55,479 bases of DNA. Origin: Pirellulaceae bacterium (GTDB lineage: Bacteria > Planctomycetota > Planctomycetia > Pirellulales > Pirellulaceae). The DNA lies in the NCBI GenBank assembly GCA_028280445.1, contig JANQLU010000061.1, positions 1 through 55,479 on the forward strand, read 5' to 3'. Positions 8,383 to 16,821 of the stretch are shown piece after piece (the stretch's first letter is position 1; the number at the start of each line of letters is the position of its first letter). The notes under the pieces are model-generated. The model was not told the origin of the DNA, did not search any database, and saw nothing but the letters and a program-made list of their open reading frames with translations. The position numbers and the translations under genes are program-made.

Positions 8383-9759
8383 ATGAGTCGACTCAATTTA
8401 TGGAAACTTGTTTCGGGCGGATTTTTCGCCATCTTGTCAGTGGCAGCGTTTTCTCCGTTTGCCGAAGCCCAACAAGCGAGACTTTACTATTTCACTTCGG
8501 CAAATTGCCCGCCGTGCCGCCAGATGATGCCGACGATTGATCGATTGTCTAGTCAAGGATTTGCGGTATCCAAAATCGACGTCGGGGTCCAACCGAAATG
8601 GGCGAAACATTTTAATGTAACGCAAACACCAACCTGTGTGATTGTCGCAGACAATACCATCTACGGTCGCAACACGGGAATTATTTCTTTGGATCGTCTG
8701 AGACGGGCGATGGTGGAAACCGAGCGGTTGGCAAAACTGGATCGCACAAAGAAAACGAACGGTCATGTCAGAACGGTTTCTGCGCCGGCCAACAATCGTG
8801 TTCCATCGACCGCCAACCGCGCCCAGTCGACGATAGCCAAAACGTCTTACGATGCAGAAATCCCCACGGCGTCACACTCCCAGCGTTTGTCGCCAAAACA
8901 AATTGCATTTCGAGCAACCGTGCGTCTACGAGTCGAAGACCCGGAGGGCATTTCACATGGAACCGGCACGATTATCGATGTTCGCGATGGTCACGCTCTG
9001 GTATTGACTTGTGGACACATCTTTCGCGAATCGGCAGGTAAAGGTGAGATTTCAGTCGACTATGGATTTGGCGACAGCGCGCAACGTTCGCGCGGACGTT
9101 TGATTCAATGCGACTGGGATGAAAAAGACGTGGCACTGGTCACCATGTCAATTAAAAAATCAATTCAGCCTGTGCCTTTAGCGCCAGCATCATTGCAATT
9201 CCAACGTGGCGAACGTGCGTTTTCGGTTGGCTGCAGCCACGGCAAAGACCCGACGATCAAGGAATGCCAGATTAAGCGAGTTGCCATGTACGGATTGGCC
9301 AATTCCAAATCCAACGTCCGTGCCAAAAAAATCGACACCACGGTCAGGCCGGTTGATGGTCGCAGTGGTGGTGGGTTGTTTACGACCGACGGTCGTTTGA
9401 TTGGTGTTTGTAACGCTGCCGCAACAGAAATCGACGAAGGGATCTACTCGGCGTTAGAAAATGTCTACTGGCAATTGAAACAAGCTCGCCTGACACATAT
9501 CGGGTCCAACTCAACTAACTCTCGAAACCGGCAGGCGCAGCGGCAAACGACTCAGCAAAATGTTTGGACAATTCAGGCAAAGGCGCCTGATGGTCGGGTT
9601 TATACCGTGTCCAATCCCTCAGCCGAGTTGATGCGGAAAATTGCCTCTGAGTCTCGACGGAATATCAACTCGTCCCCTCAGCTTCAGCCGAGAGATATGC
9701 CTGTCGTGCGTCAATCGCAACTCCCAAACAGCCAATACCGTGCACAATCTCCTCGGTAG
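8383..9759 (+). CDS. Secreted thioredoxin-fold / trypsin-like serine protease fusion
   Basis: A 458-residue exported protein with two catalytic-looking parts. After the signal peptide (residues 1-29, cleavage near FAEAQ) comes a thioredoxin-like domain with CPPC at 42-45 and the cis-proline region TQTPTCVIV. A linker rich in Asn, Ser and Thr leads to a trypsin-like (S1) domain. His is in LTCGHIF, Asp in EKDVALV and Ser in DGRSGGGLF, so the triad is complete. The C-terminal 90 residues are Gln/Arg-rich and probably disordered. CPPC is less usual than CGPC and suggests a changed redox potential. A role in quality control of cell-envelope proteins is plausible but inferred. The gene appears monocistronic. 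Confidence 0.82.
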   Translation: MSRLNLWKLVSGGFFAILSVAAFSPFAEAQQARLYYFTSANCPPCRQMMPTIDRLSSQGFAVSKIDVGVQPKWAKHFNVTQTPTCVIVADNTIYGRNTGIISLDRLRRAMVETERLAKLDRTKKTNGHVRTVSAPANNRVPSTANRAQSTIAKTSYDAEIPTASHSQRLSPKQIAFRATVRLRVEDPEGISHGTGTIIDVRDGHALVLTCGHIFRESAGKGEISVDYGFGDSAQRSRGRLIQCDWDEKDVALVTMSIKKSIQPVPLAPASLQFQRGERAFSVGCSHGKDPTIKECQIKRVAMYGLANSKSNVRAKKIDTTVRPVDGRSGGGLFTTDGRLIGVCNAAATEIDEGIYSALENVYWQLKQARLTHIGSNSTNSRNRQAQRQTTQQNVWTIQAKAPDGRVYTVSNPSAELMRKIASESRRNINSSPQLQPRDMPVVRQSQLPNSQYRAQSPR

Positions 9760-9937
9760 CCTGGTTTTTTCAGGTTTTGGCGAAAAATAAAATCTTTTCC
9801 TGAAAAATAAAAAAATTAGCAACTTTTTTGGCTAAGAGCTGTTTGATATCGGTACGAAAGGTTTTGTGCATTTTTGCCATACACTTCCAGGCTGATAAAT
9901 TTGCCAAAAAAAATATTCGAATACAGGAGAGTTTGGG

Positions 9938-10726
9938 ATGAAATTTAAATTGGCTGTTTTAGTCGCTGCTTTAGGCTTTGTCATCGTTGCATCAGATGCA
10001 CTTGTCGCACAACGTGGGCGAGGCCGCAGTCGTTTTGGCGGTGAAGCGATGGGCCAAGTTTTCCGTGAAATCGGAAATTTGCAATTGCTGAGACAAAAAA
10101 GCGTATCGGACGATATGGACCTCAGTGAAGAGCAGTTGGAAAACCTGAAACAACTGGGCGACGATGTTCGATCCGAAATCCGCGAGCTGTTTCGTTCGAT
10201 GACCGAAAAAAGCCAAGAAGAACAAATGGACGAAGTCAAAGCATTTGTCGGTGATCTCAAAGGCGAAGTTGACAAAATTCTTCTGCCCCATCAACGCAAG
10301 CGATACAAGCAAATTTCGCTGCAAAACAGCATGCGTAGCCGATTCGGCCGAACCGGCGGTGTTGTCGCTCTCTTGCAAAACAAAGCTTTGTTAGAGGATC
10401 TCGGTATCGATGATGACGAAGCGAAAGAGTTGATGGACAAAGTCAAAAAGAAAACGGAAGAAGTCAACAAAGAAGTAAATCGCAAGATTGCTAATATTCG
10501 AAAAGAAGGCCAAAAAGAAGTCATGAGCGTTCTGCCGAAAAAATTGCAAAAAGCGATCCAAGAGCAACTCGGCGACAACTTCGATTTCGATGCCATGCAG
10601 CGGGAACAACGACAACAATGGCAACGAGGCCGCGAAGGTCGCGATGGTGGACGTCGTGGTCGTGGCGGTGACGGCGGCGGTGGTCGTGGTGGAGATGGCG
10701 GCGGGCGTGGTGACGGCGACCGATAA
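9938..10726 (+). CDS. Secreted helical protein with Gly/Arg-rich tail, unknown function
   Basis: A 262-residue protein with a clear signal peptide (MKFKLAVLVAALGFVIVASDALVAQ). The mature part is highly helical and charged, with SEEQLENLKQL, a LLPHQRKRYKQI motif (near residue 115) and a second similar half, LLEDLGIDDDEAKELMDKV. It ends in about 35 residues of Gly, Arg and Asp. The helical part resembles the LTxxQ/Spy style of envelope proteins. The product of 28820-29998 shares the PHQRKR motif and may be a distant paralogue. AGGAGA sits about 8 bases before the ATG. A strong terminator follows. Function is unknown. Confidence 0.78.
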   Translation: MKFKLAVLVAALGFVIVASDALVAQRGRGRSRFGGEAMGQVFREIGNLQLLRQKSVSDDMDLSEEQLENLKQLGDDVRSEIRELFRSMTEKSQEEQMDEVKAFVGDLKGEVDKILLPHQRKRYKQISLQNSMRSRFGRTGGVVALLQNKALLEDLGIDDDEAKELMDKVKKKTEEVNKEVNRKIANIRKEGQKEVMSVLPKKLQKAIQEQLGDNFDFDAMQREQRQQWQRGREGRDGGRRGRGGDGGGGRGGDGGGRGDGDR

Positions 10727-10752
10727 TTCGCCAAAATATTTGCGAAATCACA

Positions 10753-10789
10753 AAAAAACCCGGGTGCAAAATTTGTGTCCGGGTTTTTT
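10753..10789 (+). terminator. Intrinsic terminator after the Gly/Arg-tailed secreted protein
   Basis: The arms AAAAAACCCGG (10753-10763) and CCGGGTTTTTT (10779-10789) pair fully, with GTGCAAA/TTTGTG-like pairing inside the loop. The right arm doubles as the T-run. It sits 27 bases after the stop at 10726. Confidence 0.85.
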
Positions 10790-10861
10790 CGTGAGCGGTA
10801 ACAAGAATCAAGCGAAACAAAATGCAAACCGTCGGGTTTTATTGTGTAGACCCAAATTTGA

Positions 10862-10918
10862 GAATCGCATCGCAGCACTGACGCATCCCCTCCTCACCCC
10901 CAAACTGCGGTGCGATTC
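10862..10918. repeat. Inverted repeat of unknown role upstream of gspE
   Basis: GAATCGCATCGCAG (10862-10875) pairs with CTGCGGTGCGATTC (10905-10918) with one mismatch around a 29-base C-rich loop. It has the arm/loop proportions of the B repeat but a different sequence, and no second copy was found in the window. The rest of the 10727-11129 spacer holds only the terminator and a probable gspE promoter region. Confidence 0.6.
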
Positions 10919-11129
10919 ACATGTTTCGGTCATAACGGTTGTTCGGTCGTGTTTGAAGTGAAATCGGCCAAGCGATTGTTGAATTTGGGACCGCTGACCG
11001 TTTCGGTTTAAAATAAATTGATTCAACGATTTATTAGTTCCGTTCGGGATTCTGCTGACATTGGGGGATGTCACTCTTGGTTCATGCAGAATCGTTGCGC
11101 GCCCAAAAACAAAAAATGGTAACGGCCAA

Positions 11130-12833
11130 ATGGAAGTCGCACAGATTCTTTTAAAACACGATTTGATCAATCAAGTGCAACTCAATCAGTTGCAGCAAGC
11201 CAATGGTGATGCATTTGATGTCGCCATCGAAATGGGATTTGTGCGCGAAGAAGATGCGCTCAAAGCAATCGGTGAAGAAGTCGGAATTGATTATGTCGAT
11301 TTGAGCAATCTCGAAGTCGATTTGTCGCTGCTGGAATCGTTTCCACAAAAACTGATCTATCGACAGTCACTGTTTCCGGTGAGTCGACAAAATGGATCGA
11401 TCACCGTTGCCACCCACAGACCGTTTGATCTCTACCCGTTGGACGAAGCGAGTGCAGCAACCGGCCTCAGTGTGAACCCCGTGTTGGCCGGCCGCGGTGA
11501 AATCAGCAAATTGATCAAGCAGCATTTGGGTGTCGGTGGCGAAACCGTTGGCGGACTGCTCGAAGCTAAAATCGAAGAAGATGGGATCGAACTGCTCGAA
11601 GACATTGAATCCGATGGTTCCGAGCTTTCCGAAATGGCACAGGAAGCGTCGGTGGTTCGGCTGGTCAATGAGATTTTGTTAGAGGCAATCAATTCACGAG
11701 CCAGTGACGTTCATATCGAATCACAAGAAACAGGAATTGTCATTCGCAATCGGATTGACGGAATTCTGATTCCACAACCTGTGCCACCGGAAATCAATTA
11801 CTTTCAAGCAGCCATTATCAGCCGTTTGAAAATTATGGCGCGGTTGAACATTGCGGAAAAACGATTGCCGCAAGACGGTCGTATCAAATTGCGCGTTCAT
11901 GGACGCGAAGTCGACGTTCGCGTTTCAGTGATTCCGATGATCCATGGCGAAGGATTGGTGATGCGGATCCTGGACAAAGGCGCCATGAAATTTGATTTGC
12001 GCAATCTCGGGATGTCGCAACATACTTATGACGTGTTCAGCAAACTGATTCGTCTGCCGCACGGCATTATTCTTGTGACGGGGCCGACGGGTTCTGGTAA
12101 AACGACGACGCTCTACAGTTCGTTGATTGAAATCAACACTCCTGAAAACAAAATCATCACAACCGAGGATCCTGTCGAGTATCAACTGGCCGGGATCAAC
12201 CAAATTCAAGTCCATCCAAAAATTGGTTTGACGTTTGCGGCGTCGTTGAGAAGTATTTTGCGTCATGACCCGGATATCGTTCTCGTTGGTGAAATTCGTG
12301 ACTTGGAAACCGCCGAAAATGCGATTCAAGCCTCGCTCACAGGTCACTTGGTTTTCAGTACTTTGCATACCAATGACGCAGCGGGTTCATACACTCGGAT
12401 GATTGATATGGGAGTCGAGCCGTTTCTGGTCGCCAGTACGGTCGAAGCGGTGATGGCACAGCGGCTGGTGCGTCGGCTTTGTCCTCATTGCAGGGAAGCG
12501 TTTAGTCCGTCACATGACGAATTGCCTGATGATTTTCCTTTCGAATTGCTCGATGGACGTCCGCTGTATCGTCCTGTCGGTTGTCGTGAGTGTCGCAATC
12601 TCGGTTATTCTGGTCGAATGGGGATTTACGAATTGTTGGTGACAACTGACGAGATTCGCCAATTGGCGCATGATCGAGTCAGTACTTGGGAAATCAAGAA
12701 AACAGCAGTGAGTCAAGGATTGAAAACGCTCCGCGACGACGGTTGGCTGAAAGTGATCGACGGCGATACGTCGATCGACGAAGTCATCCGTTTGACGAAA
12801 AATGATCGTATCATCGATCGAAGCAAATCATAG
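11130..12833 (+). CDS. gspE: Type II secretion / type IV pilus assembly ATPase GspE/PilB
   Basis: A 567-residue hexameric traffic ATPase that powers pseudopilus assembly from the cytoplasm. It has an N-terminal MshEN-like domain (residues about 1-135), then the catalytic domain with Walker A GPTGSGKT (318-325), the Asp-box region, a Walker B-like ILRHDPDIVLVGEIRD, and the His-box STLHTNDA. A zinc tetracysteine motif is present (CPHC ... CREC) as in PilB/GspE. The frame is open from a TTG at 11061, but the ATG at 11130 (MEVAQILLKH) gives the normal N-terminus. It is the first gene of a cluster running to 24601; gspF follows after 20 bases. Confidence 0.95.
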   Translation: MEVAQILLKHDLINQVQLNQLQQANGDAFDVAIEMGFVREEDALKAIGEEVGIDYVDLSNLEVDLSLLESFPQKLIYRQSLFPVSRQNGSITVATHRPFDLYPLDEASAATGLSVNPVLAGRGEISKLIKQHLGVGGETVGGLLEAKIEEDGIELLEDIESDGSELSEMAQEASVVRLVNEILLEAINSRASDVHIESQETGIVIRNRIDGILIPQPVPPEINYFQAAIISRLKIMARLNIAEKRLPQDGRIKLRVHGREVDVRVSVIPMIHGEGLVMRILDKGAMKFDLRNLGMSQHTYDVFSKLIRLPHGIILVTGPTGSGKTTTLYSSLIEINTPENKIITTEDPVEYQLAGINQIQVHPKIGLTFAASLRSILRHDPDIVLVGEIRDLETAENAIQASLTGHLVFSTLHTNDAAGSYTRMIDMGVEPFLVASTVEAVMAQRLVRRLCPHCREAFSPSHDELPDDFPFELLDGRPLYRPVGCRECRNLGYSGRMGIYELLVTTDEIRQLAHDRVSTWEIKKTAVSQGLKTLRDDGWLKVIDGDTSIDEVIRLTKNDRIIDRSKS

Positions 12834-12853
12834 TTTAAAGCGTTGTGTGAACG

Positions 12854-14059
12854 ATGCCGGAATTTACTTACATAGCGAGACAATCTGACGGGACGAAAGT
12901 CGAAGGTTCGATGAGCGCCGCGACCGAACGTGACGTCATCAATTCCTTGACCGTCAAGCAATTGTTTCCGATTGAAATCTCGGGTGAGAAAAAGGGTATC
13001 GAGGTTTCGTTTGGCGCCGGTGTCGGCGGCCAGGTCATGTCGGTGTTTTACAACCAATTGTCCTCGCTACTTGGTAGCGGTGTGCCGTTGTTAAAAGCCA
13101 TCGAAATTTTGCGGCAGCAATCATCCAATAAAAATTTGCAACGTGCGCTCGAAGACGTCCACTCGCGGGTCGAACAAGGTGAGACGTTGGGCGAAGCCTT
13201 CAAACGACACCCCAAAGTGTTCAGCGAAATCGCGATGAACATGGCAGTGGCCGGTGGCGAAGGCGGTTTTCTGGAAGAAGCTTTAGAGCGCGTCGCCAAA
13301 TTTACGGAACAACAAACAGAATTGAGAAACCGTACCGTTGGTGCGATGGTCTACCCCGTGATCCTGTTTACGGTCGGTTCGATCGTGGTTTCCGGGCTGT
13401 TGATTTTCTTTGTGCCGAAATTCGGTGAGCTGTTTGATAGTCTTCGACAAAAAGGTCAATTGCCGGCGGCAACCGAATGGTTGTTGTCGTTCAGTACCTG
13501 GTTGCGATATTGGTGGTGGTTGATTGGTTTGGTGTTGGCCGCCATTGGAGGAACGTTGTATGTTCAATCGCAGACGGGACGCGGTCGACGCATTCGCGAT
13601 ATTTTTATGATTCGAATGCCGTTGTTTGGCAGCATTGTCCGCGACCTTGCGATTTCCCGATTTTGTCGTGTATTGGGAACGTTGCTGCGAAACGGTGTTC
13701 CGATTTTGCGGTCGCTGGAAATCAGTCGCGATGCAGCGGGCAATGTGATTTTGTCGGATGCTATCGAAAAAGCGTCGGAGAATATTACTTCGGGTGAATC
13801 ATTGGCGGTGCCGTTGAAAAAATCCGGTCACTTTCCCAAAAACGTGACCGAAATGATTACCGTTGCCGAGGAGTCCAACACGCTCGATTCAGTATTGATC
13901 AACATCTCCGAAAACCTGGAAAAACAGACCACGCGACGGCTCGATTTATTGGTCAAATTGTTGGAGCCCGTGATGCTGATGATCATGGCGGGAATCATTT
14001 TGTTTGTCGTGATCGCACTGCTGCTACCAGTTATGAAATTGGGGACGGCGCTACAGTGA
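12854..14059 (+). CDS. gspF: Inner-membrane platform protein GspF/PilC
   Basis: A 401-residue polytopic platform protein. It has the start typical of the family (MPEFTYIARQSDGTKVEGSM) and two T2SSF domains, the first around residues 60-185 with GVPLLKAIEIL and the second around 262-385 with NGVPILRSLEIS. Three membrane helices sit near residues 160-180, 205-225 and 365-395. It links the ATPase GspE to the pseudopilus. The 225-base gap after it, unlike the tight spacing elsewhere, suggests a separate promoter for the pseudopilin genes. Confidence 0.95.
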   Translation: MPEFTYIARQSDGTKVEGSMSAATERDVINSLTVKQLFPIEISGEKKGIEVSFGAGVGGQVMSVFYNQLSSLLGSGVPLLKAIEILRQQSSNKNLQRALEDVHSRVEQGETLGEAFKRHPKVFSEIAMNMAVAGGEGGFLEEALERVAKFTEQQTELRNRTVGAMVYPVILFTVGSIVVSGLLIFFVPKFGELFDSLRQKGQLPAATEWLLSFSTWLRYWWWLIGLVLAAIGGTLYVQSQTGRGRRIRDIFMIRMPLFGSIVRDLAISRFCRVLGTLLRNGVPILRSLEISRDAAGNVILSDAIEKASENITSGESLAVPLKKSGHFPKNVTEMITVAEESNTLDSVLINISENLEKQTTRRLDLLVKLLEPVMLMIMAGIILFVVIALLLPVMKLGTALQ

Positions 14060-14284
14060 TTGGAAAACGTCAAAAAAATAAGAAAAACAAAAAAATATGG
14101 AGATTGCAACAAAAACTGATGCAAAAAATCTACATTTTGCACCATTTAATGAAAACAATTTGCATAGAACCGTGGTTAAATCTTGCTAGGAAAAACTGTT
14201 CAAAATCTTGTAAGATTCTGTTGTGCGAAACAACAATTTAAAAAGCCAATCAGTAAAAATAAAAATCCACTTTAGGAGTAACAG

Positions 14285-14719
14285 ATGAAAAGACGTCGAA
14301 ATCGAAAAAGCGGTTTTACGCTGATGGAAGTTCTGTTAGTCATGGCGATTCTCGTCGTGATGGCTTCCATGGTCACACTTGCGTTTTTGACCATTCAGCG
14401 AAACGCACAATCGGATGCTGCATTTACCCAAGCGTCCTTGTTGGCCAGTGAATGCAAGCGATTCAAAATGAACACGGGCATTTTTCCACAAAAGCTCGAT
14501 GACCTGATCGTCGCTCCTCAAGGAATGACGCCTCGCAAATGGAAAGGTCCTTACCTGGACTCGGACCAGATTCCAGTGGACCCATGGGGAAATCCTTATG
14601 AGTACGTCATTCCACAGAGCAACCAAGGCAATGTCGTAGAACGCGTTGTTATTATTTCTTATGGGCCGGACGGACAAAAAGGCACGGATGATGACATCAA
14701 CAGTAGTGACAATAACTAG
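14285..14719 (+). CDS. gspG: Major pseudopilin GspG
   Basis: A 144-residue pseudopilin. The prepilin peptidase site is SG|FTLMEVLLVMAI (cleavage after Gly14) with Glu at position +5. The C-terminal half has the GspG signature: KWKGPYL, DPWGNPYEY and a calcium-loop-like PDGQKGTDDDI. It is expected to form the pseudopilus shaft. TAGGAGT (14273-14279) lies just before the ATG. The preceding 225 bases (14060-14284) are A/T-rich with no gene, and fit a promoter for an abundant structural protein. Confidence 0.94.
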   Translation: MKRRRNRKSGFTLMEVLLVMAILVVMASMVTLAFLTIQRNAQSDAAFTQASLLASECKRFKMNTGIFPQKLDDLIVAPQGMTPRKWKGPYLDSDQIPVDPWGNPYEYVIPQSNQGNVVERVVIISYGPDGQKGTDDDINSSDNN

Positions 14720-14747
14720 CTGAAGAAATTTAAATGTTGGGTTGCGC

Positions 14748-15332
14748 ATGTCTCAAACAATTAAAAAAATTCCGCATCGTCGCGGATTGACGTTGTTTGA
14801 GATTTTGTTGGTCGTAGCCATTATCATATTGGTCGCTGCAGTGTCGGTCCCGACATTGCAGCGTTCTTTTTTGGGGCAAAGAGTTCAGAGTGCTGCCGAA
14901 CGTGTGCGGGCGGAATGCGGCAAGGCCCGAGCAGCTGCCATTCGAACGGGCGAAGTTTACGCGTTCTACTACGCACCCGATGCAAGCCATTTTGCTGTTG
15001 CTCCGTTCAAAGACGCGGCCAAGTACGTCAATCCCGATCAAGGCATTTCTGAGGAAGCTGAACGTTTCAGCGATCTCGACCTGTCAAAAAATCTGTTGCC
15101 CCGAGAAGTCGTATTTATCGAAGGCAACGTTGTGCAGGAAACACGAACACAGTTGCAGAAAGAAATTGATGACGGCGAAGTCCGCGGAATGATCCCGATT
15201 TTGTTTTACCCCGACGGACAATGTCAAACCGCCGACATCTTTGTCGCCAATCGTGAAACGGGCGATATCAAGAAAATCAAACTGCGCGGGCTGACTGGGA
15301 CCACCACCATCGTTGACGTCGAACAAGAGTAA
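14748..15332 (+). CDS. gspH: Minor pseudopilin, GspH-like
   Basis: A 194-residue type IV pilin-like protein with processing site RG|LTLFEILLVVAII (Glu at +5), followed by a GspH-like beta-rich domain (AAAIRTGEVYAFYYAPD...). The ATG at 14748 is preferred to a TTG six bases upstream. It lies 28 bases after gspG and 12 before the next gene, so it is co-transcribed. Assignment as H rather than another minor pseudopilin rests on gene order and size. Confidence 0.82.
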   Translation: MSQTIKKIPHRRGLTLFEILLVVAIIILVAAVSVPTLQRSFLGQRVQSAAERVRAECGKARAAAIRTGEVYAFYYAPDASHFAVAPFKDAAKYVNPDQGISEEAERFSDLDLSKNLLPREVVFIEGNVVQETRTQLQKEIDDGEVRGMIPILFYPDGQCQTADIFVANRETGDIKKIKLRGLTGTTTIVDVEQE

Positions 15333-15344
15333 TTAATCGAGCCT

Positions 15345-15764
15345 ATGACCACCAGCAAACGAAAACGAAATCCGTCGCATACCCGACACGGTTTGTCGTT
15401 GATCGAGGTCATTCTGGCGCTCGCGATTCTCGGCGTTGCGCTTGCGATCATTGGTGAAATTTTACGTCAAGGGTTCATCAGCGCATCCGAGGCACGTTGG
15501 CGCAGCGAAGCACAACTGTTGTGTGATTCCAAAATGGCCGAGATCGCCTCCGGCATTTTGCCTTTGGAGTCAGCTTCGATGACCTCGATCGAAAATAATC
15601 CTGATTGGGAATACGAGGTTGAAGTTTCCAATGCTGAAATCGACGGGTTGTTACGTGTTCAAGTTTCCGTACAGCAGGCGGCGGTTGATACCAATCCTTT
15701 GATATTTCGGATCACTCGGTTTATGCCCGATCCCGACTACGATCCGACGGCGCTGCAGGAGTAG
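15345..15764 (+). CDS. gspI: Minor pseudopilin, GspI-like
   Basis: A 139-residue pseudopilin with processing site HG|LSLIEVILALAIL (Glu at +5) and the short globular domain usual for GspI, including WRSEAQLLCDSKMAEI. Only four bases separate it from the next gene. GspI normally nucleates the pseudopilus tip together with J and K. Identity relies on length and order. Confidence 0.83.
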   Translation: MTTSKRKRNPSHTRHGLSLIEVILALAILGVALAIIGEILRQGFISASEARWRSEAQLLCDSKMAEIASGILPLESASMTSIENNPDWEYEVEVSNAEIDGLLRVQVSVQQAAVDTNPLIFRITRFMPDPDYDPTALQE

Positions 15765-15768
15765 AAGT

Positions 15769-16821
15769 ATGGAATTTCGAAAAAACAATACTCGTCGTTT
15801 CCGCCGTCGCTTCGGATTGAGTTTGATGGAGTTGATTCTGGCGCTGGCGATTACTGTGTTGGTCGTTGGAGCCATTGCATCAGCCGTGCATCTGCACATG
15901 GTCGCTTTGACCAAACAACAGGACGAGATCGAACAAACTCATGTTGCCCGAAATATTTTGGCAGTGATTGCCACAGATATTCGCTCCGCTTTGCAATACA
16001 AACCGTTTGATACCGGTGACATGGTCGATATCTCGAATGCCAGCGAGGAGGAGGTCTCAGCGGCCGAAGAAACAGCCGAGGCTGCGGGCGTCGACACATC
16101 GGGTGTCGATTCGTCAGGCATTGCTGGCTCGTCGTCTGAGCCCGACGAAAACGCACCGTCGATGTCAGCCAACATCGCAGATTTGGGAAATGTACTGCCG
16201 AAACCAGGGTTCTTTGGCAACAAAAACGAAATCATGTTCGACATCAGCCGCTTGCCACGAATGGATCAATACAATCCGTACATCGTCGCCGGCGAAACGA
16301 ACGTTTCGATACCCAGCGATATCAAAACAACGTCGTACTTTGTCGATTTGACCGGCAGCTTAGGCGGAGATCCGCTGACCGAGATCCCCGTTGGCGGCCT
16401 GTACCGACGACAATTGGATCACGCGGTGGCAAACTATGCCAACATCAATGGATATCGTTTGAGCAATAAATCGACAACTGAGTTGCTGGCGCCGGAAATT
16501 GTTGAGATCAGTTTTCGGTATTTTGATGGTGAAGAGTGGTTTGACCAATGGGACAGTGAAGAAGAGGGTGCGTTTCCACGTGCCGTCGAAATCTCAATCG
16601 TTGTCGATCCACGACGAAAGGAAGACCAAGGTGCCGCCAAACCTTACACAGGTTTTGACGACCAATACATGACCCGTCATGTGCACGTGGTTCATATTCC
16701 GATTGCCGAAAAACTGACGGACGCAGAATTAGAAGCCATTGAAAAACAAAAACAAGCCATTGCCGAAGCCGCCGCGGCGGCCGAAGAAGAGTCTTCGGAA
16801 GGTTCGGGTGATGGAGGCTAA
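15769..16821 (+). CDS. gspJ: Minor pseudopilin, GspJ-like
   Basis: A 350-residue pseudopilin with site FG|LSLMELILALAI (Glu at +5). It is longer than typical GspJ (about 200 residues) because of an acidic Ser/Glu/Ala-rich insertion (about residues 90-130) and a C-terminal AEAAAAAEEESSEGSGDGG tail. The core contains VEISFRYFDGEEW, typical for J. The last 11 bases overlap the start of the next gene. Confidence 0.84.
   Translation: MEFRKNNTRRFRRRFGLSLMELILALAITVLVVGAIASAVHLHMVALTKQQDEIEQTHVARNILAVIATDIRSALQYKPFDTGDMVDISNASEEEVSAAEETAEAAGVDTSGVDSSGIAGSSSEPDENAPSMSANIADLGNVLPKPGFFGNKNEIMFDISRLPRMDQYNPYIVAGETNVSIPSDIKTTSYFVDLTGSLGGDPLTEIPVGGLYRRQLDHAVANYANINGYRLSNKSTTELLAPEIVEISFRYFDGEEWFDQWDSEEEGAFPRAVEISIVVDPRRKEDQGAAKPYTGFDDQYMTRHVHVVHIPIAEKLTDAELEAIEKQKQAIAEAAAAAEEESSEGSGDGG

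Noticed and set aside
10291..10878. A 195-residue minus-strand ORF with a Pro/Arg-rich segment
   Set aside because: The segment is the antisense of the Gly/Arg-rich tail of the 9938 gene, and the rest covers its terminator.
14060..14284. A possible small gene between gspF and gspG
   Set aside because: The 61-codon frame is very Lys/Asn/Cys-rich, starts inside the end of gspF and has no ribosome site. The region is better read as an A/T-rich promoter region.
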